NCBI GenBank assembly: GCA_947498985.1
Contig: CANMMF010000003.1
Coordinates: forward strand, 372,001-436,000
Direction of reading: 5' to 3'
DNA: 64,000 nucleotides
Source: an uncultured Paracoccaceae bacterium
Lineage (GTDB): Bacteria > Pseudomonadota > Alphaproteobacteria > Rhodobacterales > Rhodobacteraceae
Shown here: in pieces, positions 32,832-41,192 of the stretch
How positions within the stretch are numbered: the first letter of the stretch is position 1
Layout of the letters: each line of letters begins with the position of its first letter
Notes under the pieces: model-generated
What the model was told of the DNA's origin: nothing
Database searches by the model: none
What the model saw: only the letters and a program-made list of their open reading frames with translations
Position numbers and translations under genes: made by a program

Positions 32832-33859
32832 TGAAGACCAACCCGGGCCGCTTTTTCGAGGATTACACGCTGGGTCAGCGGATCGCCCACGCAGTGCCGC
32901 GCACCGTCTCGGGGGGTGAGCGGGCGCTCTATCACGCGCTCTATCCCGCGCGGCATGCGCTTTATTCGTCGGACGCCTTTGCGCAATCCTGCGGGCTTGC
33001 CGCCGCGCCGCTCGACGATCTTGCGGCGTTCCACGTGGTCTTTGGCAAGACCGTGCCCGACATCTCGCTTAACGCTGTGGCCAATCTGGGGTATGCCGAA
33101 GGTCGCTGGCTCAGGCCGGTCTGGCCCGGCGACACGCTGCGCTCTGTCTCCGAAGTCATCGGGCTCAAGCAGAACTCCAGCGGGCGCACCGGCGTGGTCT
33201 ATGTGCGCACCCGAGGTCTCGACCCGCAGGGCGAGGTTGTGGTGGAGTATTGCCGCTGGGTCATGGTGCGCAAGCGCAACCCCGACGCCCCGGCGCCGGA
33301 GACCGTGATCCCGGAGCTGAAACCGGCGCTGAGCCCCGGCGAGCTGGTGATCCCCGACGGGCTCGATTTCACCGGCTACGATTTTGAGCTGGCAGGCGAG
33401 CCGCACCGGTTTGGCGATTACCAGATCGGCGAGCAGATCGACCATGTGGACGGGGTGACCGTCGAGGAAGCCGAGCATATGCTGGCCACCCGGCTCTGGC
33501 AGAACACCGCCAAGGTGCATTTCGACGCCACCCAGCGCGAGGACGGCAAGCGTCTGATCTATGGCGGGCACGTGATCTCGATGGCGCGCGCGCTCAGCTT
33601 CAACGGGCTGGCCAATGCGCAGATGATTGCCGGGCTCAACGCGGGCGCGCATGCCAACCCGTGTTTTGCCGGCGATACCGTGCGGGCCTGGTCCGAAGTG
33701 CTCGACAAGGCCGAGACCGCCGCCCCGGGGGTGGGCGCGATCCGGCTGCGGCTGGTGGCCACCAGGGGCGGGGATGCGTTCACGCTCAAGGGGGCGGATG
33801 GCAAATACCTGCCGCATGTGCTGCTCGATCTCGATTACTGGGCGCTGATGCCGCTCTGA
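32831..33859 (+). CDS. mch: Mesaconyl-C1-CoA hydratase (MaoC-type double hotdog)
   Basis: The 342-residue protein has two MaoC-like hotdog halves. The first starts GRFFEDYTLGQRIAHAVPRTVSGGERALYHALYP; the second contains QIGEQIDHVDGVTVEEAEHMLATRLWQNTAKVHFD and YGGHVISMARALSFNGLANA. Length and landmarks fit Mch, which hydrates mesaconyl-C1-CoA to beta-methylmalyl-CoA in the ethylmalonyl-CoA pathway for acetyl-CoA assimilation. ATG 32831 overlaps the DUF1737 stop; a GTG at 32828 is one codon earlier. Confidence 0.9.
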   Translation: MKTNPGRFFEDYTLGQRIAHAVPRTVSGGERALYHALYPARHALYSSDAFAQSCGLAAAPLDDLAAFHVVFGKTVPDISLNAVANLGYAEGRWLRPVWPGDTLRSVSEVIGLKQNSSGRTGVVYVRTRGLDPQGEVVVEYCRWVMVRKRNPDAPAPETVIPELKPALSPGELVIPDGLDFTGYDFELAGEPHRFGDYQIGEQIDHVDGVTVEEAEHMLATRLWQNTAKVHFDATQREDGKRLIYGGHVISMARALSFNGLANAQMIAGLNAGAHANPCFAGDTVRAWSEVLDKAETAAPGVGAIRLRLVATRGGDAFTLKGADGKYLPHVLLDLDYWALMPL

Positions 33860-33993
33860 TTCCGGATGCTGGTCGAAAAGGCCGCCGACACGAAATTGCC
33901 GGGCGCATTCGTTAACTAGGTCTTTAGCAGTCGGTGCCGTCTCCGCTAGACTAAGCGCAGCGGGGGGATTCGCGTGATGTGGGGATGCTGCCA

Positions 33994-34197
33994 ATGATCC
34001 AACCTAAATTGCCGCAAGTGCCGTCGGAGGTGCTTGAAATCCACCCCGGCGACGTGCCCGAGACGATCCGCGCGCTGTTGCGCGCGCGGCGGTTGTCGCC
34101 CCTGATGCGCCGGATTCACAGCGATCTGGGCTCCGGCGATCCCGCGATACAGCACCAAAGCGTCGAAGCGCTGCGTCGTCTGGGTTTCCCCGATTGA
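33994..34197 (+). CDS. Small hypothetical protein upstream of a DUF4344 gene
   Basis: The 67-residue protein reads MIQPKLPQVPSEVLEIHPGD, then VPETIRALLRARRLSPLMRRIHSDL and a C-terminal HQSVEALRRLGFPD. It is amphipathic and basic, with no recognised family. Other in-frame starts exist at 33979 (GTG) and 33985. Its stop overlaps the next gene's TTG start by 4 bp (TTGA), which argues that it is real, since coupling recurs throughout this genome. Confidence 0.55.
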   Translation: MIQPKLPQVPSEVLEIHPGDVPETIRALLRARRLSPLMRRIHSDLGSGDPAIQHQSVEALRRLGFPD

Positions 34198-34934
34198 TCA
34201 GACGGGCTTGGCCCTGCGCGGTGGCGATCTCTCTGGGTACTTCGGCTCCGGGCCTGGCCGATGAGGCGCGCGAGGCCTTTGTCGAGGCCAATCTGCTGTC
34301 GATCTTCTATCACGAGATGGGCCACGCCATGGTCGATCTGCTGGGCCTGCCCGTGCTGGGCCAGGAGGAAGACGCCGCCGACGTCGCCTCGATCCTGCTC
34401 ATCGACCGGATCTTTGACGCGGCCTCCGCCGAGGTCATCGCCTATGACGCGGCCTTCGGGTTTCTGGGCGAGGCGGTGCTCCGCGAGGCCGAGGGGCTCG
34501 ACATGGCCTGGTGGGACACCCATGGCCCGGACGAGCAGCGGTTCTACAACACCGTCTGCCTTTTCTACGGCGCCGACCCCGACCAGCGTGACGGGTTTGC
34601 CGAGGATCTGGACCTGCCGCGCGACCGCGCCGAGATTTGCCCCGAAGAGTTCGATCTGGCCATCGCCAGCTGGGAGCCGATCTTTCAGGAACTGGAGAGC
34701 AGCGACGGCGCGCCGATGCAGTTTTTCGCCGAAACGGACGGCTTGACGACCACGCTGATCGGCGCCGAAGTCGCGGCGCTCAATGGCAATTTCCGCTGGC
34801 CGGAAGCGCTCGACGTGATTGTGGCGCCCTGCGACGAGGCCAATGCGTTCTACGACCCCGGCGGGCCGGAGATCATCGTCTGCACGGAGTTCGAGGATCA
34901 CCTGCGCGCGCTTTACGATCTGCTGGAGAGCTGA
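34194..34934 (+). CDS. DUF4344 putative zinc metallopeptidase, secreted
   Basis: The 246-residue protein has a short signal sequence (WPCAVAISLGTSAPGLADE) and an HExxH motif in FYHEMGHAMVDLLGLPVLGQEEDAAD, with a downstream Asp/Glu-rich segment as third-ligand candidate. That matches DUF4344 metallopeptidase-like proteins. It is very acidic, as expected for a periplasmic marine-type protein. The start is a TTG at 34194 overlapping the previous stop by 4 bp (read as Met-Ile-Arg-Arg). Substrate unknown. Confidence 0.82.
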   Translation: MIRRAWPCAVAISLGTSAPGLADEAREAFVEANLLSIFYHEMGHAMVDLLGLPVLGQEEDAADVASILLIDRIFDAASAEVIAYDAAFGFLGEAVLREAEGLDMAWWDTHGPDEQRFYNTVCLFYGADPDQRDGFAEDLDLPRDRAEICPEEFDLAIASWEPIFQELESSDGAPMQFFAETDGLTTTLIGAEVAALNGNFRWPEALDVIVAPCDEANAFYDPGGPEIIVCTEFEDHLRALYDLLES

Positions 34935-35037
34935 CGCCTTTCGGCCGGGGACCGCGCCCCTGAAGGGATCGCCCTGGCGCGGATCTCAGGTGACCTCCGC
35001 AAATGCAGGAAGCGGATTTCCGCGGTGCTGACCGCGA

Positions 35038-35047
35038 AGTGATCACA
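35038..35047. promoter_or_regulatory. Single AGTGATCACA site upstream of the VWA gene
   Basis: AGTGATCACA differs at one base from the TGTGATCACA palindromes near sucC and sdhC. It lies 44 bp upstream of the DUF1194 start. No second copy sits 20-21 bp away, so binding would be weaker or absent. Confidence 0.4.
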
Positions 35048-35090
35048 CGCGCTGTTGCCGCTCCGCGCCATTCTCCTCTAGCCTCGCCAT

Positions 35091-35756
35091 ATGCTCCGCG
35101 GTTTTCTCCTGGCCTGCTGCCTCCTTCTTGCACCAACCGCCTCGCGCGGCTGCGATCTGGCGCTGGTGCTGGCGGTCGATGTGTCGGGATCGGTGGATCC
35201 CGGCGAATACGCCTTGCAGCGCGACGGGCTGGCGGCGGCGCTGCGCGACGGGCTGGTCGCCGAGGCGCTGGTGCGCGCCCGGGCAGAGGTTGCGGTGCTG
35301 CAATGGACCGGCAGCAGCCGCCAGCGGCTCACCATTCCCTGGACCTCGATCCACAGCGACGCCGATGTCACCGCTCTGGCCGCGCGGGTGGAAAGCGATC
35401 TGCGGATCTGGCGCAATTTCTCCACCGCCATCGGAGAGGCGCTGGGCTTCGCGCTGCCGCTCTTTCAGATGCGCCCCGATTGCCGGCGCAAGGTCATCGA
35501 CGTCTCGGGCGACGGAATCTCCAACGAAGGCGTGCCGCCGCGCGAAGTGCATGCCGCGCTGGCCGCGGCGGGCGTCACGGTCAACGGGCTGGTGATTGCA
35601 GGCGCGCAGGAGGACGTGACCGGGCATTATTATGAAAACGTGATCCGTGGACCGGGCGCCTTTGTGCTCACGGCGGACGGATTCGCCGATTATCCGGACC
35701 GAATCCGGCAAAAACTGCTGCGCGAGGTCACAAAGCCCACCGCATCGCTGCACTAG
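35091..35756 (+). CDS. DUF1194 secreted von Willebrand factor A-like protein
   Basis: The 221-residue protein has a signal peptide (LRGFLLACCLLLAPTASRGC) and a VWA domain with the MIDAS motif DVSGSVD, a Thr/Ser-containing LRIWRNFSTAIGEALGFAL and VIDVSGDGISNEGVPP. DUF1194 proteins are secreted VWA proteins of unknown role that probably bind metal and protein partners. The C-terminus contains TGHYYENVIRGPGAFV. It lies just upstream of the sdh operon; its 3' end is 7 bp before the sdhC double operator. Confidence 0.85.
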   Translation: MLRGFLLACCLLLAPTASRGCDLALVLAVDVSGSVDPGEYALQRDGLAAALRDGLVAEALVRARAEVAVLQWTGSSRQRLTIPWTSIHSDADVTALAARVESDLRIWRNFSTAIGEALGFALPLFQMRPDCRRKVIDVSGDGISNEGVPPREVHAALAAAGVTVNGLVIAGAQEDVTGHYYENVIRGPGAFVLTADGFADYPDRIRQKLLREVTKPTASLH

Positions 35757-35763
35757 CGCGGGA

Positions 35764-35797
35764 TTTGTGATCACACGTTTCGCACTGTGATCACAAT
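35764..35797. promoter_or_regulatory. Double TGTGATCACA operator upstream of sdhC
   Basis: TGTGATCACA occurs at 35766-35775 and 35786-35795, 20 bp apart centre to centre, with flanking TTT and AAT bases, nearly the same as the sucC element at 27251. It lies 128 bp upstream of the sdhC ATG and 8 bp after the VWA gene stop. It is a candidate shared operator for the TCA operons. Confidence 0.75.
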
Positions 35798-35924
35798 ATC
35801 CGGGGATATCCGCGCAAAACAGGCGGGTTGCGCCAAAAAACCGCGCCCCATGGCAGGCTGGCCCCGTGACAGCCGCGTGAAAACCGTTACAAATCCCAGA
35901 CATGGGAACCGACGAGGACACGCC

Positions 35925-36308
35925 ATGGCCGATGTGAACCGGGGCAACCGCCCGCTTTCGCCGCATCTTCAGGTCTACCGACCGCAGCTCAACTCCATCA
36001 CCTCCATCCTGACGCGGATCACCGGCAACGCGCTGCTGATCGGCTCGCTGATGATCGTGTGGTGGTTTCTGGCCGCCGCGTCCTCACCTGAATATTTCGC
36101 GGTCGCCAACGGGTTTGTGACCTCCTGGTTCGGCGATCTGATCATGTTCGGCTCGCTCTGGGCGATCTGGTATCACACGCTGGCCGGTGCCCGGCACCTG
36201 ATCTGGGACGAAGCGAAAATGCTCGACCTCGACAGCGCCGACAAGCTCGGCTGGGCGGTTGTCGGCGGCTCGGTGCTGCTCACCATCTTTACCGTCATCG
36301 TGATCTGA
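35925..36308 (+). CDS. sdhC: Succinate dehydrogenase cytochrome b556 subunit
   Basis: The 127-residue protein has the SdhC start NRPLSPHLQVYRPQLNSITSILTRITG and three TM helices. The haem-ligand His lies in WYHTLAGARHLIWDEAKM at the end of helix two. With SdhD it anchors the dehydrogenase and reduces ubiquinone. ATG 35925 is chosen (MADVNRGN), with GAGG upstream; the long upstream read-through overlaps the operator and is not coding. First gene of sdhC-D-A. Confidence 0.95.
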   Translation: MADVNRGNRPLSPHLQVYRPQLNSITSILTRITGNALLIGSLMIVWWFLAAASSPEYFAVANGFVTSWFGDLIMFGSLWAIWYHTLAGARHLIWDEAKMLDLDSADKLGWAVVGGSVLLTIFTVIVI

Positions 36309-36320
36309 GGGGGCAGGGCA

Positions 36321-36692
36321 ATGGCATTTCTGACAGACCGCAAACGCGCCGTGGGCTGGGGCTCGGCCAAATCGGGCACCATGCATCACTGGGCAATGAA
36401 GAAATCCTCGGTGGCGCTGCTGATTCTGGTGCCGCTTTTCATCTTCACCTTCGGCGCCGCGCTGGGCGGCACCTACGAAGAGATCACCGCCTATTACAGC
36501 CGCCCGTTCCCTGCGATCATCGCGGCGCTGACCATCGTTGTCGGCTTCAAGCATTTCAACGACGGTGTGCAGGTGCTGATCGAGGACTACGTCCACGGGC
36601 TGGCCGAAAAGGTGCTGATCCTCGCGATGACCTGCCTCAGCTACGGCGCCGCGGGCGTGGGGCTCTTCGCCATCGCGCGCCTGGCGCTCTGA
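36321..36692 (+). CDS. sdhD: Succinate dehydrogenase membrane anchor subunit
   Basis: The 123-residue protein reads MAFLTDRKRAVGWGSAKSG, then THHW-like MHHWAMKKSSVALLILVPLFIFTFG, then ITAYYSRPFPAIIAALTIVVGFKHFNDGVQVLIEDYVHG. Three TM helices and the quinone/haem-site residues of the GFKHFNDGVQ...EDY block fit alphaproteobacterial SdhD. It starts 12 bp after sdhC. Confidence 0.95.
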   Translation: MAFLTDRKRAVGWGSAKSGTMHHWAMKKSSVALLILVPLFIFTFGAALGGTYEEITAYYSRPFPAIIAALTIVVGFKHFNDGVQVLIEDYVHGLAEKVLILAMTCLSYGAAGVGLFAIARLAL

Positions 36693-36760
36693 GCTTTCCA
36701 AACGACACCCGGCTGCGCTGGCGCTGACCGCCTGCGGCCCCCGAGAACGAGACAAAGAGA

Positions 36761-38563
36761 ATGGCGACATACGAATACGAGACGCATGATTATGACGTCG
36801 TGGTCGTGGGTGCCGGCGGCGCCGGGCTGCGCGCCACGCTGGGCATGGCCGAACAGGGGCTGCGCACCGCCTGCGTGACCAAGGTGTTCCCGACCCGCTC
36901 GCACACCGTGGCAGCGCAGGGCGGCATCGCGGCAAGCCTGAGCAACATGGGCCCCGACAGCTGGCAGTGGCACATGTACGACACCGTCAAGGGCTCCGAC
37001 TGGCTCGGCGACACCGACGCGATGGAATACCTCGCCCGCGAAGCGCCCAAGGCGGTCTATGAGCTGGAGCATTACGGCGTGCCGTTTTCGCGCACCGAAG
37101 AGGGCAAGATCTACCAGCGCCCCTTCGGCGGCCACACCACCGAATTCGGCGAAGGCCCGCCCGTGCAGCGCACCTGTGCCGCCGCGGACCGCACCGGCCA
37201 CGCCATCCTGCACACGCTGTATGGCCAGAGCCTCAAGAACAATGCCGAGTTCTACATCGAATACTTTGCCATCGACCTGCTAATGGAAGACGGCGCGTGC
37301 AAGGGTGTGCTCTGCTGGAAGCTCGATGACGGCACCATGCATGTCTTCAATGCCAAGATGGTGGTGCTGGCCACCGGTGGCTATGGACGCGCCTATTTCT
37401 CCGCCACCTCGGCCCATACCTGCACCGGCGACGGTGGCGGCATGGTAGCGCGCGCGGGCCTGCCGCTGCAGGACATGGAGTTTGTGCAGTTCCACCCCAC
37501 CGGCATCTACGGCTCGGGCTGTCTGATCACCGAAGGCGCGCGCGGCGAGGGCGGGTATCTGACCAACAAGGAGGGCGAGCGCTTCATGGAGCGCTATGCC
37601 CCCAACTACAAGGACCTGGCGCCCCGCGACTATGTCAGCCGCTGCATGACGATGGAGATCCGCGAAGGCCGCGGCGTGGGCGAGGAGGGAGATCACATTC
37701 ACCTCAACCTCAGCCACCTGCCCAAAGAGGCGCTGGCCGAGCGGCTGCCCGGCATCTCCGAAAGCGCGCGGATCTTTGCCGGTGTCGACGTCACCAAAGA
37801 GCCGATCCCGGTGCTGCCGACGGTGCATTACAACATGGGCGGCATCCCCACCAACTACTGGGGCGAAGTGCTGAACCCGACAGACAGCGATCCCAACGCG
37901 ATCGTGCCGGGCCTGATGGCTGTGGGTGAGGCGGGCTGTGCCTCGGTGCATGGCGCCAATCGCCTCGGGTCCAACTCGCTCATCGACCTGGTGGTCTTTG
38001 GCCGCGCCGCGGCGATCCGTGCGGGCAAGATCGTCGATCCGGAAACCGCGACACCCAAGGCGCCCAGGGCCGAAATCGACAAGGCGTTTGATCGCTTCGA
38101 CAACATTCGCAACGCCGATGGCGGCACCCCCACCGCCGAGCTGCGGCTGGAGATGCAGAAGACCATGCAGGAGGATGCGGCCGTGTTCCGCGCCTCCGAA
38201 ACCCTCGCCGAAGGCAAGGAGAAGATGATCGCCATTGCAGGCAAGATGGACGATCTGCACGTGACCGACCGGTCGCTGATCTGGAACTCGGATCTGATGG
38301 AGAGCCTCGAGCTCACCAACCTGATGCCCAACGCGCTGGCCACCATCGTCAGCGCCGAGGCGCGCAAGGAAAGCCGCGGTGCACATGCGCATGAGGATTT
38401 CGGCACCCGCGACGACGACAAGTGGCGCGAGCACACGATTTCCCGCGTTAACGGGGCCGAAGTGGATCTGAGCTACCGTCCGGTGATCACCGATCCGCTG
38501 ACCAACGAGGACCAGGGCGGTATCGAGCTGAAGAAAATTGCACCAAAGGAGCGGACATTCTGA
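36761..38563 (+). CDS. sdhA: Succinate dehydrogenase flavoprotein subunit
   Basis: The 600-residue protein has the FAD motif [19 protein letters not shown], the covalent-FAD His48 in [11 protein letters not shown], the dicarboxylate-binding [20 protein letters not shown], the catalytic Arg region [33 protein letters not shown], and the C-terminal [18 protein letters not shown]. It oxidises succinate to fumarate. AGAACGAGA precedes the ATG. The stop overlaps the start of a small secreted-protein gene by 1 bp, so sdhB is not the next gene, unlike in the usual sdhCDAB order. Confidence 0.97.
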   Translation: MATYEYETHDYDVVVVGAGGAGLRATLGMAEQGLRTACVTKVFPTRSHTVAAQGGIAASLSNMGPDSWQWHMYDTVKGSDWLGDTDAMEYLAREAPKAVYELEHYGVPFSRTEEGKIYQRPFGGHTTEFGEGPPVQRTCAAADRTGHAILHTLYGQSLKNNAEFYIEYFAIDLLMEDGACKGVLCWKLDDGTMHVFNAKMVVLATGGYGRAYFSATSAHTCTGDGGGMVARAGLPLQDMEFVQFHPTGIYGSGCLITEGARGEGGYLTNKEGERFMERYAPNYKDLAPRDYVSRCMTMEIREGRGVGEEGDHIHLNLSHLPKEALAERLPGISESARIFAGVDVTKEPIPVLPTVHYNMGGIPTNYWGEVLNPTDSDPNAIVPGLMAVGEAGCASVHGANRLGSNSLIDLVVFGRAAAIRAGKIVDPETATPKAPRAEIDKAFDRFDNIRNADGGTPTAELRLEMQKTMQEDAAVFRASETLAEGKEKMIAIAGKMDDLHVTDRSLIWNSDLMESLELTNLMPNALATIVSAEARKESRGAHAHEDFGTRDDDKWREHTISRVNGAEVDLSYRPVITDPLTNEDQGGIELKKIAPKERTF

Positions 38564-38883
38564 TGCGACATGTAATTGCCTTGGGCGTGGTTCTGGCAGG
38601 CTTTGCAGCCTTGCCCGCCGCCGCCCAGTCGACCCACACCTCCTGCCACGCCTATGCCGAGGCGCAGGCCTACGACGGCGCGAAACACGGCTATGCCGCC
38701 CGCTATCAGGCGGCCTATTCCCATTGCACGGGCGGATCGGACGGCTACAGCCTCCGGACGCAGCCACGGCGCGGGGGCTATTTCGGCCAGCCGCGACCGC
38801 AATATCCGGTGATTTCCTACAACTGCCCGCCGGGCGCGCCGAAGATGTATCGCGGCACATTGTATTGCGCGACCCGGAACTGA
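38563..38883 (+). CDS. Small secreted protein between sdhA and sdhB
   Basis: The 106-residue protein has a signal peptide ([23 protein letters not shown]) and a short mature part with four Cys (HTSCHAYAEAQAY, SHCTGGS, YNCPPGAPK and LYCATRN) that could form two disulfides. It is rich in Tyr, Gly and Arg. No family recognised. AAAGGAG precedes its ATG, which overlaps the sdhA stop (TGATG), so it is probably translated with sdhA. Confidence 0.72.
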   Translation: MRHVIALGVVLAGFAALPAAAQSTHTSCHAYAEAQAYDGAKHGYAARYQAAYSHCTGGSDGYSLRTQPRRGGYFGQPRPQYPVISYNCPPGAPKMYRGTLYCATRN

Positions 38884-39245
38884 TGCCGGAGGCCGCCGCT
38901 TCCGGCGCGCCCGTCGCGCGGCGCGCCTTGGTCCGGGGTGTGGCGGGGCTCGCCCTTCTGGGCCTTGCCGCCTGCAGCCCGCAGGCGCAGGACCAGATCG
39001 CGCGCGAAGCGGCGCGCTCTGCGATCACGCCGGTGGTTGCCGAACGCTTTCCCGGCGTGCCGGTGGAGCCTGCGATCGACTGCATCATCAACAACGCCAA
39101 TGCCGCGCAGATCCGCGCGCTGGCGGCGGATGCGGTTCTGGGCGCCACCGAAAGCACGGTTCAGATCGTGAGCGATATCGTCTCCAGGCCGGAAACGCTG
39201 AGCTGCCTCGCATCCGAAGGCCTGCCGGCCTTGCTGCGCCGCTGA
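38883..39245 (+). CDS. Putative small lipoprotein between sdhA and sdhB
   Basis: The 120-residue protein has an N-terminal hydrophobic segment ending in a lipobox (GVAGLALLGLAACSPQ, Cys at about residue 31, preceded by an Arg-rich n-region that also resembles a twin-arginine stretch, ARRALVRG). Its mature domain contains CIINNANAAQIRALAADAVLG and SRPETLSCLASEG. No family recognised. The start ATG overlaps the previous stop by 1 bp (TGATG). Confidence 0.72.
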   Translation: MPEAAASGAPVARRALVRGVAGLALLGLAACSPQAQDQIAREAARSAITPVVAERFPGVPVEPAIDCIINNANAAQIRALAADAVLGATESTVQIVSDIVSRPETLSCLASEGLPALLRR

Positions 39246-39252
39246 GCCGCGC

Positions 39253-40071
39253 ATGTTCGGCCGGCGCACCTCCTCCACCGCGGACTGGACCGGTCCGGAC
39301 CGCGTGATCGTGCATGCGGGTTTTCGCAAGACCGGCACCACCACCGTGCAGGATTTCCTTGCGCTGAACGCCGCCCACCTGCCGCAGGGGCTGGCCGTGA
39401 GCCCGCGCGATGCGCTGACCCAGGGGTTCCGCAAGGCGGTGGCGGCACATATCGACGCGCCGCAGCCGCGCGGTCTGGCGCGCGAAGCGCAGGCGCTGCG
39501 GATGGCGGTCCAGAAGATCGGGGAAGAGACGCTTCTGATCTCGGATGAGAACCTCTTTGGCCAGCATATGGCGACCAGTGACGGTCGCGACATCTTTGAT
39601 CTGGCCGCGGAGTTTCTGCCGATGATCGAGCAGGCACTGTCCGGTGCCGCGGTCGAATTTGTGCTCTACACCCGCGAGCAGGAGCGCTGGCTGCGCAGCG
39701 CCTGGGCGCAGGGTGTCAAACGCTCGGGCATCGCGCGCAGCTTTGACGACTGGCAGTCCGGCCTGCCACGGCTGGACCCGGCCCGGGGGATCGCGCGGAT
39801 CCGCGCCGCGCTGGCAGCACCCCTGCATGTGTTTGCGATGGAAGACGACCTCTCCGGGCCCGATCCGCTGATGGGGCGGGCGCTGTTTCATGTGGCCGGG
39901 CTCGACGATGCCACCCTGGAGACATTCGACCGGCCCGGCCGCTCGAACGAGAGCCTGCCCGGGTCGGCGCTGCAATTCCTGCTCAAGCTCAACGCGCTGG
40001 GGCTCGATGCCGCCGACCGCCGCCGCGTCGCGCGGCTGGTCGAAGACAATCCGGAGCTTTTTGCCGCATGA
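39253..40071 (+). CDS. P-loop sulfotransferase-like protein
   Basis: The 272-residue protein has an N-terminal VIVHAGFRKTGTTTVQDFL, the 5'-PSB-type P-loop of sulfotransferases binding PAPS. A later VEFVLYTREQERWLRSAW segment could supply the 3'-phosphate-binding Arg/Ser pair. Bacterial members of this group modify carbohydrates or lipids, or are uncharacterised. The second half (SLPGSALQFLLKLNALGL) is like other Rhodobacteraceae proteins of this type. It starts 7 bp after the lipoprotein gene and ends 105 bp before sdhB. Confidence 0.72.
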   Translation: MFGRRTSSTADWTGPDRVIVHAGFRKTGTTTVQDFLALNAAHLPQGLAVSPRDALTQGFRKAVAAHIDAPQPRGLAREAQALRMAVQKIGEETLLISDENLFGQHMATSDGRDIFDLAAEFLPMIEQALSGAAVEFVLYTREQERWLRSAWAQGVKRSGIARSFDDWQSGLPRLDPARGIARIRAALAAPLHVFAMEDDLSGPDPLMGRALFHVAGLDDATLETFDRPGRSNESLPGSALQFLLKLNALGLDAADRRRVARLVEDNPELFAA

Positions 40072-40114
40072 CAGCTTTGCCGGGATCCAGCGTCAAATTG
40101 CCCCGCCCTGCCGC

Positions 40115-40143
40115 TTGGACAGGCGCGCCGCGCCGTCTACACT
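40115..40143 (+). promoter_or_regulatory. Putative internal promoter for sdhB
   Basis: TTGGAC (40115-40120), a 17-bp spacer and TACACT (40138-40143) lie 33 bp upstream of the sdhB ATG. A separate promoter would let sdhB be made despite the three intervening genes. Found by eye. Confidence 0.42.
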
Positions 40144-40176
40144 CTGCCCAACACCAGAACCATTGGAGCTTCTGAC

Positions 40177-40956
40177 ATGGTCCAGTTCACCCTTCCCAAG
40201 AACTCCACCGTGCGCACCGGCAAGACATGGCCAAAGCCGCAAGATGCCACGAACACGCGCAAATTCCAGATCTACCGCTGGAACCCCGATGATGGCGAAA
40301 ACCCCCGGGTCGACACCTATTTCATCGATCTCGACAAATGCGGGCCGATGGTTCTGGACGCGCTGATCAAGATCAAGACAGAGATCGACCCGACCCTGAC
40401 CTTCCGCCGCTCCTGCCGCGAGGGGATCTGCGGCTCCTGCGCGATGAATATCGACGGGATCAACACACTCGCCTGCATCTACGGGCTCGACGAGATCAAG
40501 GGCGATGTGAAGATCTATCCGCTGCCGCATATGCCGGTGGTCAAGGATCTGATCCCGGATCTCACGCATTTCTATGCCCAGCACGCCTCGATCATGCCGT
40601 GGCTCGAGACCAAGACCAACCGGCCCGCAAAAGAATGGAAGCAGTCCATCGCGGATCGCAAGAAGCTCGACGGGCTGTATGAATGCGTGATGTGCGCCTC
40701 CTGCTCCACGTCCTGCCCCAGCTACTGGTGGAACGGCGACCGCTATCTGGGCCCGGCGGCGCTGCTGCATGCCTATCGCTGGATCATCGACAGCCGCGAC
40801 GAGGCGACGGGTGAGCGGCTGGACGATCTGGAGGATCCGTTCAAGCTCTATCGCTGCCACACGATCATGAACTGCGCCAAGACCTGCCCGAAAGGTCTCA
40901 ACCCGGCGCTGGCGATTGCCGAAATCAAGAAGATGATGGTGGAACGCGCGGTCTGA
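40177..40956 (+). CDS. sdhB: Succinate dehydrogenase iron-sulfur subunit
   Basis: The 259-residue protein has the [2Fe-2S] loop [16 protein letters not shown] plus the later Cys in NTLACIYG, and the C-terminal cluster motifs [18 protein letters not shown] and [17 protein letters not shown] for the [4Fe-4S] and [3Fe-4S] centres. It carries electrons from SdhA to the membrane anchor. GGAGCTTCTGAC precedes the ATG. It is the last gene of the sdh block. Confidence 0.97.
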   Translation: MVQFTLPKNSTVRTGKTWPKPQDATNTRKFQIYRWNPDDGENPRVDTYFIDLDKCGPMVLDALIKIKTEIDPTLTFRRSCREGICGSCAMNIDGINTLACIYGLDEIKGDVKIYPLPHMPVVKDLIPDLTHFYAQHASIMPWLETKTNRPAKEWKQSIADRKKLDGLYECVMCASCSTSCPSYWWNGDRYLGPAALLHAYRWIIDSRDEATGERLDDLEDPFKLYRCHTIMNCAKTCPKGLNPALAIAEIKKMMVERAV

Positions 40957-41192
40957 GACATCGGACCGGCTTGCCTGCCAAGCGGAGCGGGCCTTGCGGC
41001 CCGCACAGGATGAGGCGGCGCATGCCTTTGGCATGCACCGCCAGCGGGCGCGTGGGGTGACGGCGCGCGTCTTTTGTGACGTTTGTAAGGTGGAACGGGC
41101 GGGCCATCGGCCCGGTATCGGTCTGAAAGGGCATGTGCCTGCCGCCAGCGCTTTCGCGACGCACCCCGAGCAGCGCAGCGGGTGCCGACGCC
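40957..41192. other. 236-bp convergent intergenic region with a hairpin
   Basis: GCGGGCC, loop TTGC, GGCCCGC (40987-41004) forms a perfect 7-bp stem 31 bp after sdhB; there is no T tract. I see no supported gene in the rest; open frames here have no protein-like composition. Confidence 0.4.

Noticed and set aside
38563-40071. Insertion sequence or transposon interrupting the sdh operon
   Set aside because: No transposase, terminal inverted repeats or target duplications are seen; the genes overlap their neighbours precisely.
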